From Owenweeksia sp. TMED14 (GTDB taxonomy: Bacteria > Bacteroidota > Bacteroidia > Flavobacteriales > Schleiferiaceae), in assembly GCA_002167805.1 (NCBI GenBank), contig NHBT01000005.1:53633-59465 (forward strand): a stretch of DNA of 5,833 bases, in the 5' to 3' direction. Made by a program: the position numbers and the translations under genes. The notes under the pieces are model-generated. The model had not been told where the DNA came from. It did not search any database and worked only from the letters and a program-made list of their open reading frames with translations. Of the stretch, positions 1-5,833 are shown piece by piece. Within the stretch, counting starts at the first letter, position 1, and each line of letters opens with the position of its first letter.

Positions 1-1826
1 TTTTTGAATTCAATGGGGTTTGATAATATTTCTTCTAAAATATCTAGTTCATGTTGTAAATTTTCATAAACTTTTTGGGCACTTTTCTCTTGATTTTGAG
101 CACTCTTGAATTCTCGTTCAATTTTTTTAAACTTATCCCTTGAATTCCGAATAGTTTTTTTCTTTTTTTCTTTTGAATCAGATTTTTCTTGAATTCCTAA
201 TTCTACTTGTCGCATGTTTTGCATTTTTTTCTGATCTAGGAAATATTCAATACCCCCAAGGTGCTGCTTAACTTTACCCCCTTTAAATTCATATGTGACA
301 CTTGCCAAACCAGATAAAAATTCTCGATCGTGAGACACAATAATCAGGGTGCCATCATAGCTAGCTAAAGATTTTTTTAAAACGTCCTTAGCTTGCATAT
401 CTAAATGATTTGTGGGCTCGTCAAGTATTAAAAAATTAATTGGGTTCAACATTAATTGGCACAATGCCAGCCGACCTCTTTCGCCACCAGATAAAACTGA
501 AACTTTTTTCTCCACATCATCACCAGTAAACATGAAATTACCTAACATCTTTCGTGCATAAATTCTAATTTTTTCTGGTGCAGAATTTTCGATTGTCTCC
601 AAGACTGTTATCGATCCATCTAATGCTTCAGATTGATTTTGAGCATAATAGCCCAAAGATATTTTATGTCCTGTCTCTATCTCTCCCTTGAAATCAAGAT
701 TTTCCGCAAGAATTTTTACTAAGGTCGATTTCCCTTGACCATTTTGACCAACGAAAGCTATTTTTTGTCCACGAACAATTTCCATATCAATACCGGATAA
801 TACCTTTTTCTCGCCATAGCTTTTATGTAAGTCAATTATTTTACTTACAATTTTCCCTGACCTAGGAGCTGCAGGGAATTTAAAAGTCATATTTCGCGTA
901 TCTTCATCATCTACCTCAATTAGCTCCATTTTATCCAGTTTCTTTATTAAACTTTGGGCGAATGCAGCTTTTGAAGCTTTATATCGAAACCTTTCAATAA
1001 GTTCTTGAGTTTGTTTTATTTCTTTTTCTTGATTTATTTTCGCCTGCGTTTGTTTTTCTCTTATTTCCTCCCTTAGCCTTAAATACTTATAGTAGGGACA
1101 TGGGAAATCATAGCTTTTACCTAAAACAATTTCTAAGGTTCGAGTCGTTGCATTATTTAAGAATGTTCTGTCATGCGAAACAAGAATAACGGCTTGAGAG
1201 CTCTCGGCTAAAAATTGTTCTAACCACATAATGGATTCAATATCCAAGTGATTAGTAGGCTCATCTAATAAAAGAACATCATTATTTTGCATTAATATTT
1301 TTGCCAACTCCACTCTCATTTGCCAACCACCAGAGAATGATTCAAGAGGTTTATTAAAATCAGCAGCAGGAAAACCAAGACCAATTAATACTTTTTCCAT
1401 TTCTGCTTGATATGTATATCCGCCAAGCATTTGAAATTTTTCTTGATTCGCAGAGAGATTTTCAATTAAGTCCATATAACCTTGACTTTCATAATCTTCT
1501 CTCGTTTCTAATTCTTCAGTTTGCTTTTGCATTTCATACTCTAGGGACTGAATTTCTACAAAGCTGGAGGCGGCTTCTTCCCAAACACTGAGGTTCCCAG
1601 ATGAAGGAATGTCTTGAGTTAAAAAACCAATTTTAAAATTATTTGGGAAAGATATTTCTCCGAGATCAGTAGAGATTTGTCCGGCAATGAGCTTTAAAAG
1701 AGTTGATTTTCCAGCTCCATTTCGACCCACGAGACCAATTCTCTCTCCAGGGTTTATTTGAAAAGATATGTCCTTAAATAGGTCTGTTCCTCCGAAGGCC
1801 AAACCAACTTGATTTACACTCAACAT
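1..1826 (-). CDS. ABC-F family ATPase, two tandem nucleotide-binding domains (C-terminus cut by window edge)
   Basis: ABC-F proteins are soluble twin-ATPase proteins without membrane domains. Characterised members act at the ribosomal E site on stalled or antibiotic-bound ribosomes. Reading from ATG at 1826, 608 codons are open to the left edge, so perhaps 10-40 residues are missing. Domain 1 has Walker A GRNGAGKST (residues 34-42), signature FSGGWQ (164-169), Walker B LDEPTNHLD (187-195) and switch His218 in SHDR. The charged helical linker (about 245-305, including RFRYKASK) is where ABC-F proteins contact P-site tRNA. Domain 2 has Walker A GQNGQGKST (360-368), signature LSGGE (445-449), Walker B LDEPTNHLD (468-476) and His499. 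A Lys/Glu-rich probable coiled-coil tail begins near 540. There is no long arm insertion in domain 1. Phe for Leu in the first signature is, from memory, common in Bacteroidota homologues. Both ATPase sites look intact. Family assignment is firm; subfamily (YdiF/Uup-like) and any resistance role are not decided. Confidence 0.95.
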   Translation of the reverse strand, partial: MLSVNQVGLAFGGTDLFKDISFQINPGERIGLVGRNGAGKSTLLKLIAGQISTDLGEISFPNNFKIGFLTQDIPSSGNLSVWEEAASSFVEIQSLEYEMQKQTEELETREDYESQGYMDLIENLSANQEKFQMLGGYTYQAEMEKVLIGLGFPAADFNKPLESFSGGWQMRVELAKILMQNNDVLLLDEPTNHLDIESIMWLEQFLAESSQAVILVSHDRTFLNNATTRTLEIVLGKSYDFPCPYYKYLRLREEIREKQTQAKINQEKEIKQTQELIERFRYKASKAAFAQSLIKKLDKMELIEVDDEDTRNMTFKFPAAPRSGKIVSKIIDLHKSYGEKKVLSGIDMEIVRGQKIAFVGQNGQGKSTLVKILAENLDFKGEIETGHKISLGYYAQNQSEALDGSITVLETIENSAPEKIRIYARKMLGNFMFTGDDVEKKVSVLSGGERGRLALCQLMLNPINFLILDEPTNHLDMQAKDVLKKSLASYDGTLIIVSHDREFLSGLASVTYEFKGGKVKQHLGGIEYFLDQKKMQNMRQVELGIQEKSDSKEKKKKTIRNSRDKFKKIEREFKSAQNQEKSAQKVYENLQHELDILEEILSNPIEFK

Positions 1827-1923
1827 TTGGTTATAAAATTAAGCAACTGCTTGATCTAAATATTAAATTATTTTCAGGCAAAATAAATAAAATTGTAAAA
1901 AAGTTTAATGATGTTAGTTCTTC
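1827..1923. other. AT-rich intergenic spacer between oxidoreductase and ABC-F gene
   Basis: This 97-nt spacer separates two genes on the same strand. On the minus strand it begins with T-rich sequence after the oxidoreductase stop, including a run of six T around 1900, but I find no stable stem before that run and do not call a terminator. TTTTG (1883-1879) and TAATATTTAG (1865-1856) loosely recall the Bacteroidota TTG / TAnnTTTG promoter, but they lie only about 13 nt apart, well short of the usual spacing, so no promoter is called. The spacer is long enough to hold an independent promoter for the ABC-F gene. No Shine-Dalgarno sequence precedes the ATG at 1826. Confidence 0.5.
1839..1854. 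repeat. Small imperfect palindrome upstream of the ABC-F start
   Basis: The plus strand reads TTAAGCA-AC-TGCTTGA. The core AAGCA/TGCTT is a perfect 5-bp inverted repeat, extendable to 7 bp if one G-U pair is allowed in RNA. It ends 12 nt upstream of the ABC-F start codon. On the transcribed strand it is followed by AATTTTAT, so it could be a weak leader hairpin or a half-site pair for a regulator. The loop is very short (2-4 nt) and an element of this size can arise by chance in AT-rich DNA. Confidence 0.25.
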
Positions 1924-2910
1924 TTATTTTGAATGAATTGACAATAAGTGACTACTGTAAAATGGAGAAGTTAGTACACCCCGGGTTCCTAAACCATTTA
2001 AAAATCCAATATTTTTATATTTACTGTGCCACCCGAAGCAAATTTTTCGATTTTTCGTTGTTGGCCTGATTCCTGCCCAATGGTCTATAACTTCATAATC
2101 ATCCAAAAACAATTTTGATAAATCTTTGATCAAAGATTCTTTCCCCTCAGCTGAAGGCGATTGTAAAGAGAAATTACGATTGAATGTAGATCCTACGGTA
2201 TAAATATTTTTTTTCTCTGGCAATAAAAATATATTTCTGTGAATAGGAAAATCAAAATTAGATTTCCGACTCTTTATAATAATACCTTCTCCTTTTGTGG
2301 GGCTTAAGTCAAGCTTTCCAAATATTTTTTCTGTCCAATAGGCTTCGACTCCTTCAGCTAATAATAATCCGTCATATTTTTCGTCATTTACTAAAATATT
2401 TTCTCCAATGAGTCTTATGGAATCCACTCTTTCATCACGAAGATGATGATTTTCTTTCAGCCATTCGCGAATCGTTTTCAAATAGCTTTTTATATCTAAT
2501 CGGCAGCTATTCTTTATGATACCCATTCCGATTCCTTTAATGGTCGGAATATTTAAATTTTCAATGGGCCCAATACAACTATCGAATTTAGAATTGTTTT
2601 GTAATGAATTCCAGTTATGAATTTCTTGCTTTTCCTGGAGAACCTCTCGAATTAAATTTCGAGATAAAAAATCTCGTCCAAATAATTTAGAAATGCCTTT
2701 AAAAAATCTATCAAAATAATTGAAGTAAACCTGAGATGGGTCAAATAAAGTCTTGTTTTTTAAAACCAGTGGGTTCACCAGTCCAATTGCCACCCGCGAT
2801 GAACTATTGGCAACATTTAGATCAAAACACGTGATCTCATGCCCCCTTTTTGCAGTTTGAATTGCAAGAGCGGAACCCGCGAGTCCTTGACCAATTATAG
2901 CGAAATGCAT
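1924..2910 (-). CDS. FAD-dependent oxidoreductase, DAO fold, substrate unknown
   Basis: The 328-residue protein begins directly with a Rossmann dinucleotide-binding motif, GQGLAG at residues 7-12, with Asp30 at the end of the second strand placed to bind the FAD ribose. This confirms the ATG at 2910. SSRVAIGLVNP (37-47) matches the conserved segment after the first Rossmann unit in DAO proteins. The C-terminus carries WAGIRPTT (278-285) and NGLGTRG (305-311), the usual second flavin-contacting block. The family oxidises amines or amino acids (glycine oxidase, D-amino acid dehydrogenase, the MnmC C-terminal domain); the C-terminal motif is closest, from memory, to MnmC-like members. There is no signal peptide, so it is probably cytoplasmic. 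It lies 48 nt after gldN, with a probable terminator in the gap, and no Shine-Dalgarno sequence precedes the ATG. At 328 residues it is shorter than many DAO enzymes but has both conserved ends and looks complete. Substrate cannot be inferred, and a link to gliding or T9SS is unsupported. Confidence 0.88.
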   Translation of the reverse strand: MHFAIIGQGLAGSALAIQTAKRGHEITCFDLNVANSSSRVAIGLVNPLVLKNKTLFDPSQVYFNYFDRFFKGISKLFGRDFLSRNLIREVLQEKQEIHNWNSLQNNSKFDSCIGPIENLNIPTIKGIGMGIIKNSCRLDIKSYLKTIREWLKENHHLRDERVDSIRLIGENILVNDEKYDGLLLAEGVEAYWTEKIFGKLDLSPTKGEGIIIKSRKSNFDFPIHRNIFLLPEKKNIYTVGSTFNRNFSLQSPSAEGKESLIKDLSKLFLDDYEVIDHWAGIRPTTKNRKICFGWHSKYKNIGFLNGLGTRGVLTSPFYSSHLLSIHSK

Positions 2911-2942
2911 TATAAAATAAAAGGTCGCTTTAGAGGCGACCT
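2911..2942 (-). terminator. Probable intrinsic terminator or attenuator after gldN
   Basis: On the minus strand, AGGTCGC (2942-2936), a 7-nt loop (2935-2929) and GCGACCT (2928-2922) form a perfect 7-bp, mostly G-C stem. It is followed at once by TTTATTTTATA (2921-2911), a U-rich tract interrupted by A. That is the layout of a rho-independent terminator placed 16 nt after the gldN stop. The tract ends exactly at the start codon of the next gene, so termination or read-through here would set how much the oxidoreductase depends on the gld promoter. The interrupted T-tract may make it leaky. An alternative pairing of the same region is described in the findings. Confidence 0.6.
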
Positions 2943-2958
2943 AATTGACCTTTTTACT

Positions 2959-3783
2959 TTAGAATTGCCATAAATCGTGCTCGTAATTTCTTAAGGTCTC
3001 ACGAATTCTTTTTGATTCTAAAAGTTGCTCCATTGGTCTGTTTTGCTTGTAGTCGTCAATTGCACGATCATAAACGTTATCCTCTTTAAAGACTATGGAA
3101 TTGAAATAACGCATCTGTAATATCTGATCAAAAGTCAACCTTCGTGTGTTATTATCAGGGTTATATGCAATATTTGTTGAAAGAGCTTGACGAGCATCCG
3201 GGAACCAAATCCAGAAAATATTATAAATTTCAGATGTCGAAGGGTCTTTGACTACGGGTGAAATTCCAATTATTCGGTTTTTCATTTCACCTCTTTGTTT
3301 ATCAAAATACCAATCAGATTTTAATTCCCAAGCCACAACATTAGGAGCTTTTAACTCTATTGAGTCAACGGCTAATAGAATACTAGGGTCATCTGGATCA
3401 GTAATAGAATCTACTCTAAAAATAATACCTGCAACTTCTTGGTTACTCAATGGAAGTTCAAAAAGGTCATCTCTAAAAACTTCCACAATACTACCCTCAA
3501 TAAGTATGGCATCTTTTAGAACATCAAACATTGATTTTCTATCCGGCAAAGGAGCAACAGGATAGTATAAAGGATGGTTTAATTTCTCTTGAACCTGTAT
3601 TCTTTCCCAATGGCGTGTTGCCCACATCATATCATCTTGTCTAAGAAAAGGGTAGGGAACTACTCTGGTATTCGAATAATGAATGTCTCCTTTCGGAACC
3701 AGGCCATCGTCTTCAGGAGAGATCACTTGTCCCCAAATTGAGCTTGAGGCGATAAAAAAGCAGGCGATTAGAAATTTTTTCAT
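2959..3783 (-). CDS. gldN: T9SS/gliding motility protein GldN (PorN)
   Basis: GldN is a periplasmic T9SS component that, with the lipoprotein GldK (PorK), forms a ring under the outer membrane and contacts the GldM periplasmic shaft. The 274-residue product starts with a Sec-type signal peptide: MKK, a hydrophobic stretch, and probable cleavage near residue 18 (IWG|QV). Family-type segments include RQDDMMWATRHWERI (48-62), the downstream LNHPLYYP (68-75), WYFDKQRGEMKNRIIGI (158-174), IWFPDAR (192-198) and the MRYFNSIVFKEDNVYDR block (224-240). The ATG at 3783 lies 2 nt after the gldM stop, which fixes the start and suggests translational coupling. A single copy is present; the tandem paralogue gldO known from Flavobacterium johnsoniae is absent from the downstream position, where the oxidoreductase sits instead. 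Length is somewhat short for the family but the protein appears complete. Identification is based on motif recognition plus the diagnostic gldLMN order. Confidence 0.95.
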   Translation of the reverse strand: MKKFLIACFFIASSSIWGQVISPEDDGLVPKGDIHYSNTRVVPYPFLRQDDMMWATRHWERIQVQEKLNHPLYYPVAPLPDRKSMFDVLKDAILIEGSIVEVFRDDLFELPLSNQEVAGIIFRVDSITDPDDPSILLAVDSIELKAPNVVAWELKSDWYFDKQRGEMKNRIIGISPVVKDPSTSEIYNIFWIWFPDARQALSTNIAYNPDNNTRRLTFDQILQMRYFNSIVFKEDNVYDRAIDDYKQNRPMEQLLESKRIRETLRNYEHDLWQF

Positions 3784-3785
3784 AA

Positions 3786-5321
3786 CTATTGAACGTCAAT
3801 TGATACAATACCGACTCTGGATATTCGAGCCCCTTTGGCAGTTTTTGCAATGATTTTACGAATTTGAACACTACTTCCTGGGCGTAGCTTTTGTATTAGA
3901 GGTTTGGCCTTGGAAGGAATTTTATCACCTTTTACTTGCATCGGTGGCTGACCATCCATTTTAAGTTCAAAGGACACCACTTTTAAGGGAAGGTCAAAAG
4001 GGAAATCTTGATATTCAGCTTCTACTTTTGCCTTGCTCAAGAGGCTTGAAGACATTACTCCTTGAGTCTTCTTAAATACTGAACCAACTGCTTGAGGTAG
4101 ACCTTTAATTCTAAAAAGCTTTGATCCAGCTCTTCTTAATTTTCCGTTTTCTTCTTTTACTGACACAGATATTTTAATTTCTTTCCCTTTGATTTTAGTA
4201 ATGTCTGCATTATAATTTCCATTTCGACCTGATACTCCTGGACCATTTACAATTATATCAGTTGGGGCTACTCCAGGTACGGATATTTCAAGTGGATTAA
4301 TTACGTTGCGATAAAGCACATTCATCTTTGATGGAGATATGACTACACTGGGTGGAGCAACTGTATAAACTACATCATAGTTATATACTTTGTCATCTCC
4401 AGGAAGTGTCATGGAACCTGTTAATTTTTTTGATCCTATACCTCTTGCTGGAACTCGAATTTTACCCACACCATCAATAATTTCCTCTGGTATTATTTCA
4501 CTGAATTCAGGCTGATTACCACTATTGTATGCAGCTAGGAATACATCTGCTTCATAAACATCACCCTGCGTGACATAGGTGCTTTTGGGCATAACGACAG
4601 CTCTTACACCATCAAACTTTAGCGCAGAGGCATCGATTTGACTGTAGAAATATTCTGCAACACGGGCTTCCATTCGTCTCACTTTTGATTGAAGGTCGGT
4701 TATGAAAGGAATTACGCCAATTAAGGGTAATTCTGCAAATGTGGCTTTTTCCCATGTAACTTTCTTTTTTCCTTCCATGACATCTTGAAAGTCAAATGCT
4801 TGATTAATCTCTCCGATTAGTTCTTCGGTCACAGGAGATGGGTTTTGTTTGATTTCTTCGATTAAATATTTTTTGTACTCTGTTAGCTCTGATTTGATTT
4901 TCTTAGCAGCTCCAGCACCTCCAATACTCTCATCATTCATCATGTAGTTATTCGGGATACTTCGATTATCTTCTCCTTCTAATCTCATATCATTAGCGGT
5001 GTCTATACCACCAGTCAATTCAATGAGCTCGGATCTTGTTTTTACTAAAAGATCTTCCACTTCGTTCGAATTCGCTTTAAGAACTTTTGCTCGCTCATTA
5101 AAGGGCACTGCTCGTTCATTTTCAGAGGTTTGTGCTTCAATTGCAGCATAAATAGTTTGGGTCCCCGCTTCAACAGTTTTTACAGTTTCGTACATCCCTA
5201 CATCTAGTTTATGTAAGACGTATAAAATATCTTTTGAGACATTAAGTGCCAGCATAGCCGTTAGCACTAAATACATCATGTTGATCATTTTTTGCCGGGG
5301 AGTAAGATTTCCTGCTGCCAT
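3786..5321 (-). CDS. gldM: T9SS/gliding motor shaft protein GldM (PorM)
   Basis: GldM has one transmembrane helix inside a GldL pentamer; the complex uses the proton gradient to turn its periplasmic shaft and power type IX secretion and gliding. The 511-residue length agrees with the usual size of about 515. The N-terminus LTPRQKMINMMYLVLTAMLALN (6-27) is the family hallmark, with a membrane helix at about 12-28 and Arg9, the residue reported in F. johnsoniae to pair with a membrane glutamate of GldL. Residues 30-225 are largely helical (domain D1, including TWEKATFAELPL, 189-200). About 226-322, 323-403 and 404-511 correspond to the three beta-rich periplasmic domains D2-D4, estimated by analogy with known structures. 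The start at 5321 is fixed by this N-terminus. It follows gldL by 44 nt with A/T-rich sequence and no Shine-Dalgarno motif, and its TAG stop is 2 nt before gldN. No truncation or frameshift is seen. Confidence 0.97.
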   Translation of the reverse strand: MAAGNLTPRQKMINMMYLVLTAMLALNVSKDILYVLHKLDVGMYETVKTVEAGTQTIYAAIEAQTSENERAVPFNERAKVLKANSNEVEDLLVKTRSELIELTGGIDTANDMRLEGEDNRSIPNNYMMNDESIGGAGAAKKIKSELTEYKKYLIEEIKQNPSPVTEELIGEINQAFDFQDVMEGKKKVTWEKATFAELPLIGVIPFITDLQSKVRRMEARVAEYFYSQIDASALKFDGVRAVVMPKSTYVTQGDVYEADVFLAAYNSGNQPEFSEIIPEEIIDGVGKIRVPARGIGSKKLTGSMTLPGDDKVYNYDVVYTVAPPSVVISPSKMNVLYRNVINPLEISVPGVAPTDIIVNGPGVSGRNGNYNADITKIKGKEIKISVSVKEENGKLRRAGSKLFRIKGLPQAVGSVFKKTQGVMSSSLLSKAKVEAEYQDFPFDLPLKVVSFELKMDGQPPMQVKGDKIPSKAKPLIQKLRPGSSVQIRKIIAKTAKGARISRVGIVSIDVQ

Positions 5322-5365
5322 TTTATTACTTTTCTAGTTGAGATTAATATCTTTTGAAAAACCTT

Positions 5366-5833
5366 CTATTTGTTACCACTCATTGCAGAAAGCATGTTAC
5401 CATAAACGCTATTAAGTTGAGATAGGTTGCCTGAGAGTTTTCCTACTTCTTTAGCCAGTGCCTCAGATTCATCCATTGAGGAACCTAATTTCTCCATGAG
5501 GCTATTCTGAATCTCTACTTGACTTGTAGTATTTTCTAGTTGCACTGCGTATAATGCATTTAATGCTTCCATATTTTTTGCAGCACTATTAAGTTGCTCA
5601 CTGTATGCTGATGTTGCGCCAGCTGCATCTGTAGCCGAGTTAAGTGATGAGGCGGTATCGCTTAATTTTCTCATTCCATCACCTAAACTTGTTAATAGCT
5701 CTGGGCCAATTTTAGCTTCCTCCATCATTTTATCCAATTCTTGGGTCACTGTTCCTCTACGGCCCTTTTCTCCATCGAGTTCATAAGTGGTCAATTCAGG
5801 ATAAACTAGAGACCAGTCGTAATCTTTAGCCGG
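5366..5833 (-). CDS. gldL: T9SS/gliding motor stator protein GldL (PorL), C-terminal part
   Basis: The reading frame is open from the right edge to a TAG stop at 5368-5366, giving 155 residues. The visible part begins with DYDWSLVYPEL (residues 4-14 of the fragment), the short conserved segment found after the two membrane helices in GldL. It is followed by a Ser/Ala/Asn/Leu-rich, probably helical cytoplasmic region ending in SAMSGNK. The two transmembrane helices, including the conserved glutamate essential for proton coupling in F. johnsoniae GldL, would lie in the 60 or so residues beyond the window edge and cannot be checked. In-frame TTG at 5794 is an internal Leu codon, not a start, because the conserved PEL segment lies upstream of it. 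Position immediately before gldM matches the standard gldKLMN order. Confidence 0.93.
   Translation of the reverse strand, partial: PAKDYDWSLVYPELTTYELDGEKGRRGTVTQELDKMMEEAKIGPELLTSLGDGMRKLSDTASSLNSATDAAGATSAYSEQLNSAAKNMEALNALYAVQLENTTSQVEIQNSLMEKLGSSMDESEALAKEVGKLSGNLSQLNSVYGNMLSAMSGNK

Noticed and set aside
1856..1883. Candidate Bacteroidota promoter (TTTTG ... TAATATTTAG) for the ABC-F gene
   Set aside because: The two elements are only about 13 nt apart rather than roughly 20, and the -7-like element does not match TAnnTTTG well.
1890..1923. Terminator after the oxidoreductase
   Set aside because: A T-run is present on the minus strand but no stem of useful length precedes it.
3248..3565. 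Plus-strand open frame of 105 codons
   Set aside because: It lies wholly opposite gldN, whose protein has clear family motifs over this stretch. The plus-strand translation shows no recognisable domain, so it is an antisense shadow.
3760..3783. Possible lipobox (LIAC, residues 5-8) making GldN a lipoprotein
   Set aside because: The cysteine is only at residue 8 and lies inside the hydrophobic core, which continues to about residue 17. That is too close to the N-terminus for signal peptidase II, so a signal peptidase I signal fits better. GldK, not GldN, is the lipoprotein of this complex.
5366..5794. A stand-alone 142-residue protein starting at TTG 5794
   Set aside because: The frame stays open to the window edge and encodes the conserved DYDWSLVYPEL segment of GldL upstream of the TTG, so this is the tail of gldL and not a separate gene.
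1..5833. Mobile element, CRISPR, toxin-antitoxin or defence cassette
   Set aside because: All substantial coding space is taken by five co-oriented genes of recognisable families. There are no direct-repeat arrays, transposase motifs or unexplained ORFs, and the gaps are all under 100 nt.

Overview
The window is AT-rich and entirely minus-strand in coding. It most likely comes from a member of the Bacteroidota, probably a Flavobacteriia-like lineage with a type IX secretion system (T9SS). The evidence is the consecutive gldL-gldM-gldN block, whose protein motifs match the GldL/GldM/GldN (PorL/PorM/PorN) families. Start codons here are preceded by A/T-rich sequence rather than Shine-Dalgarno motifs, which is usual in this phylum.

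Read in the direction of transcription (high to low coordinates), the layout is as follows. (1) 5833-5366: C-terminal part of gldL, cut by the window edge. (2) 5321-3786: complete gldM. (3) 3783-2959: complete gldN, starting 2 nt after the gldM stop. (4) 2942-2911: a stem-loop followed by a T-rich tract, probably a terminator or attenuator, ending immediately before the next start codon. (5) 2910-1924: a compact 328-residue FAD-dependent (DAO-fold) oxidoreductase of unknown substrate. (6) 1923-1827: a 97-nt AT-rich spacer with one small imperfect palindrome. (7) 1826-1: an ABC-F family ATPase with two intact nucleotide-binding domains, lacking only its extreme C-terminus because the window ends.

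GldL and GldM form the proton-driven rotary motor of the T9SS and gliding machinery in the inner membrane. GldM spans the periplasm and contacts the GldK/GldN ring near the outer membrane. gldK would be expected upstream of gldL, beyond the right edge. The oxidoreductase and the ABC-F protein (a soluble, ribosome-associated type of ATPase) have no evident mechanistic link to secretion and are probably just co-oriented neighbours, possibly receiving read-through transcription.

I see no mobile element, CRISPR array, tRNA, rRNA or novel defence-like cassette. This is largely an ordinary core-genome region. The points worth a second look are the overlapping alternative hairpins between gldN and the oxidoreductase, the unassigned oxidoreductase itself, an in-frame A_AAA_AAG heptamer in the ABC-F C-terminal coding region, and a local cluster of TTGAATTC octamers.
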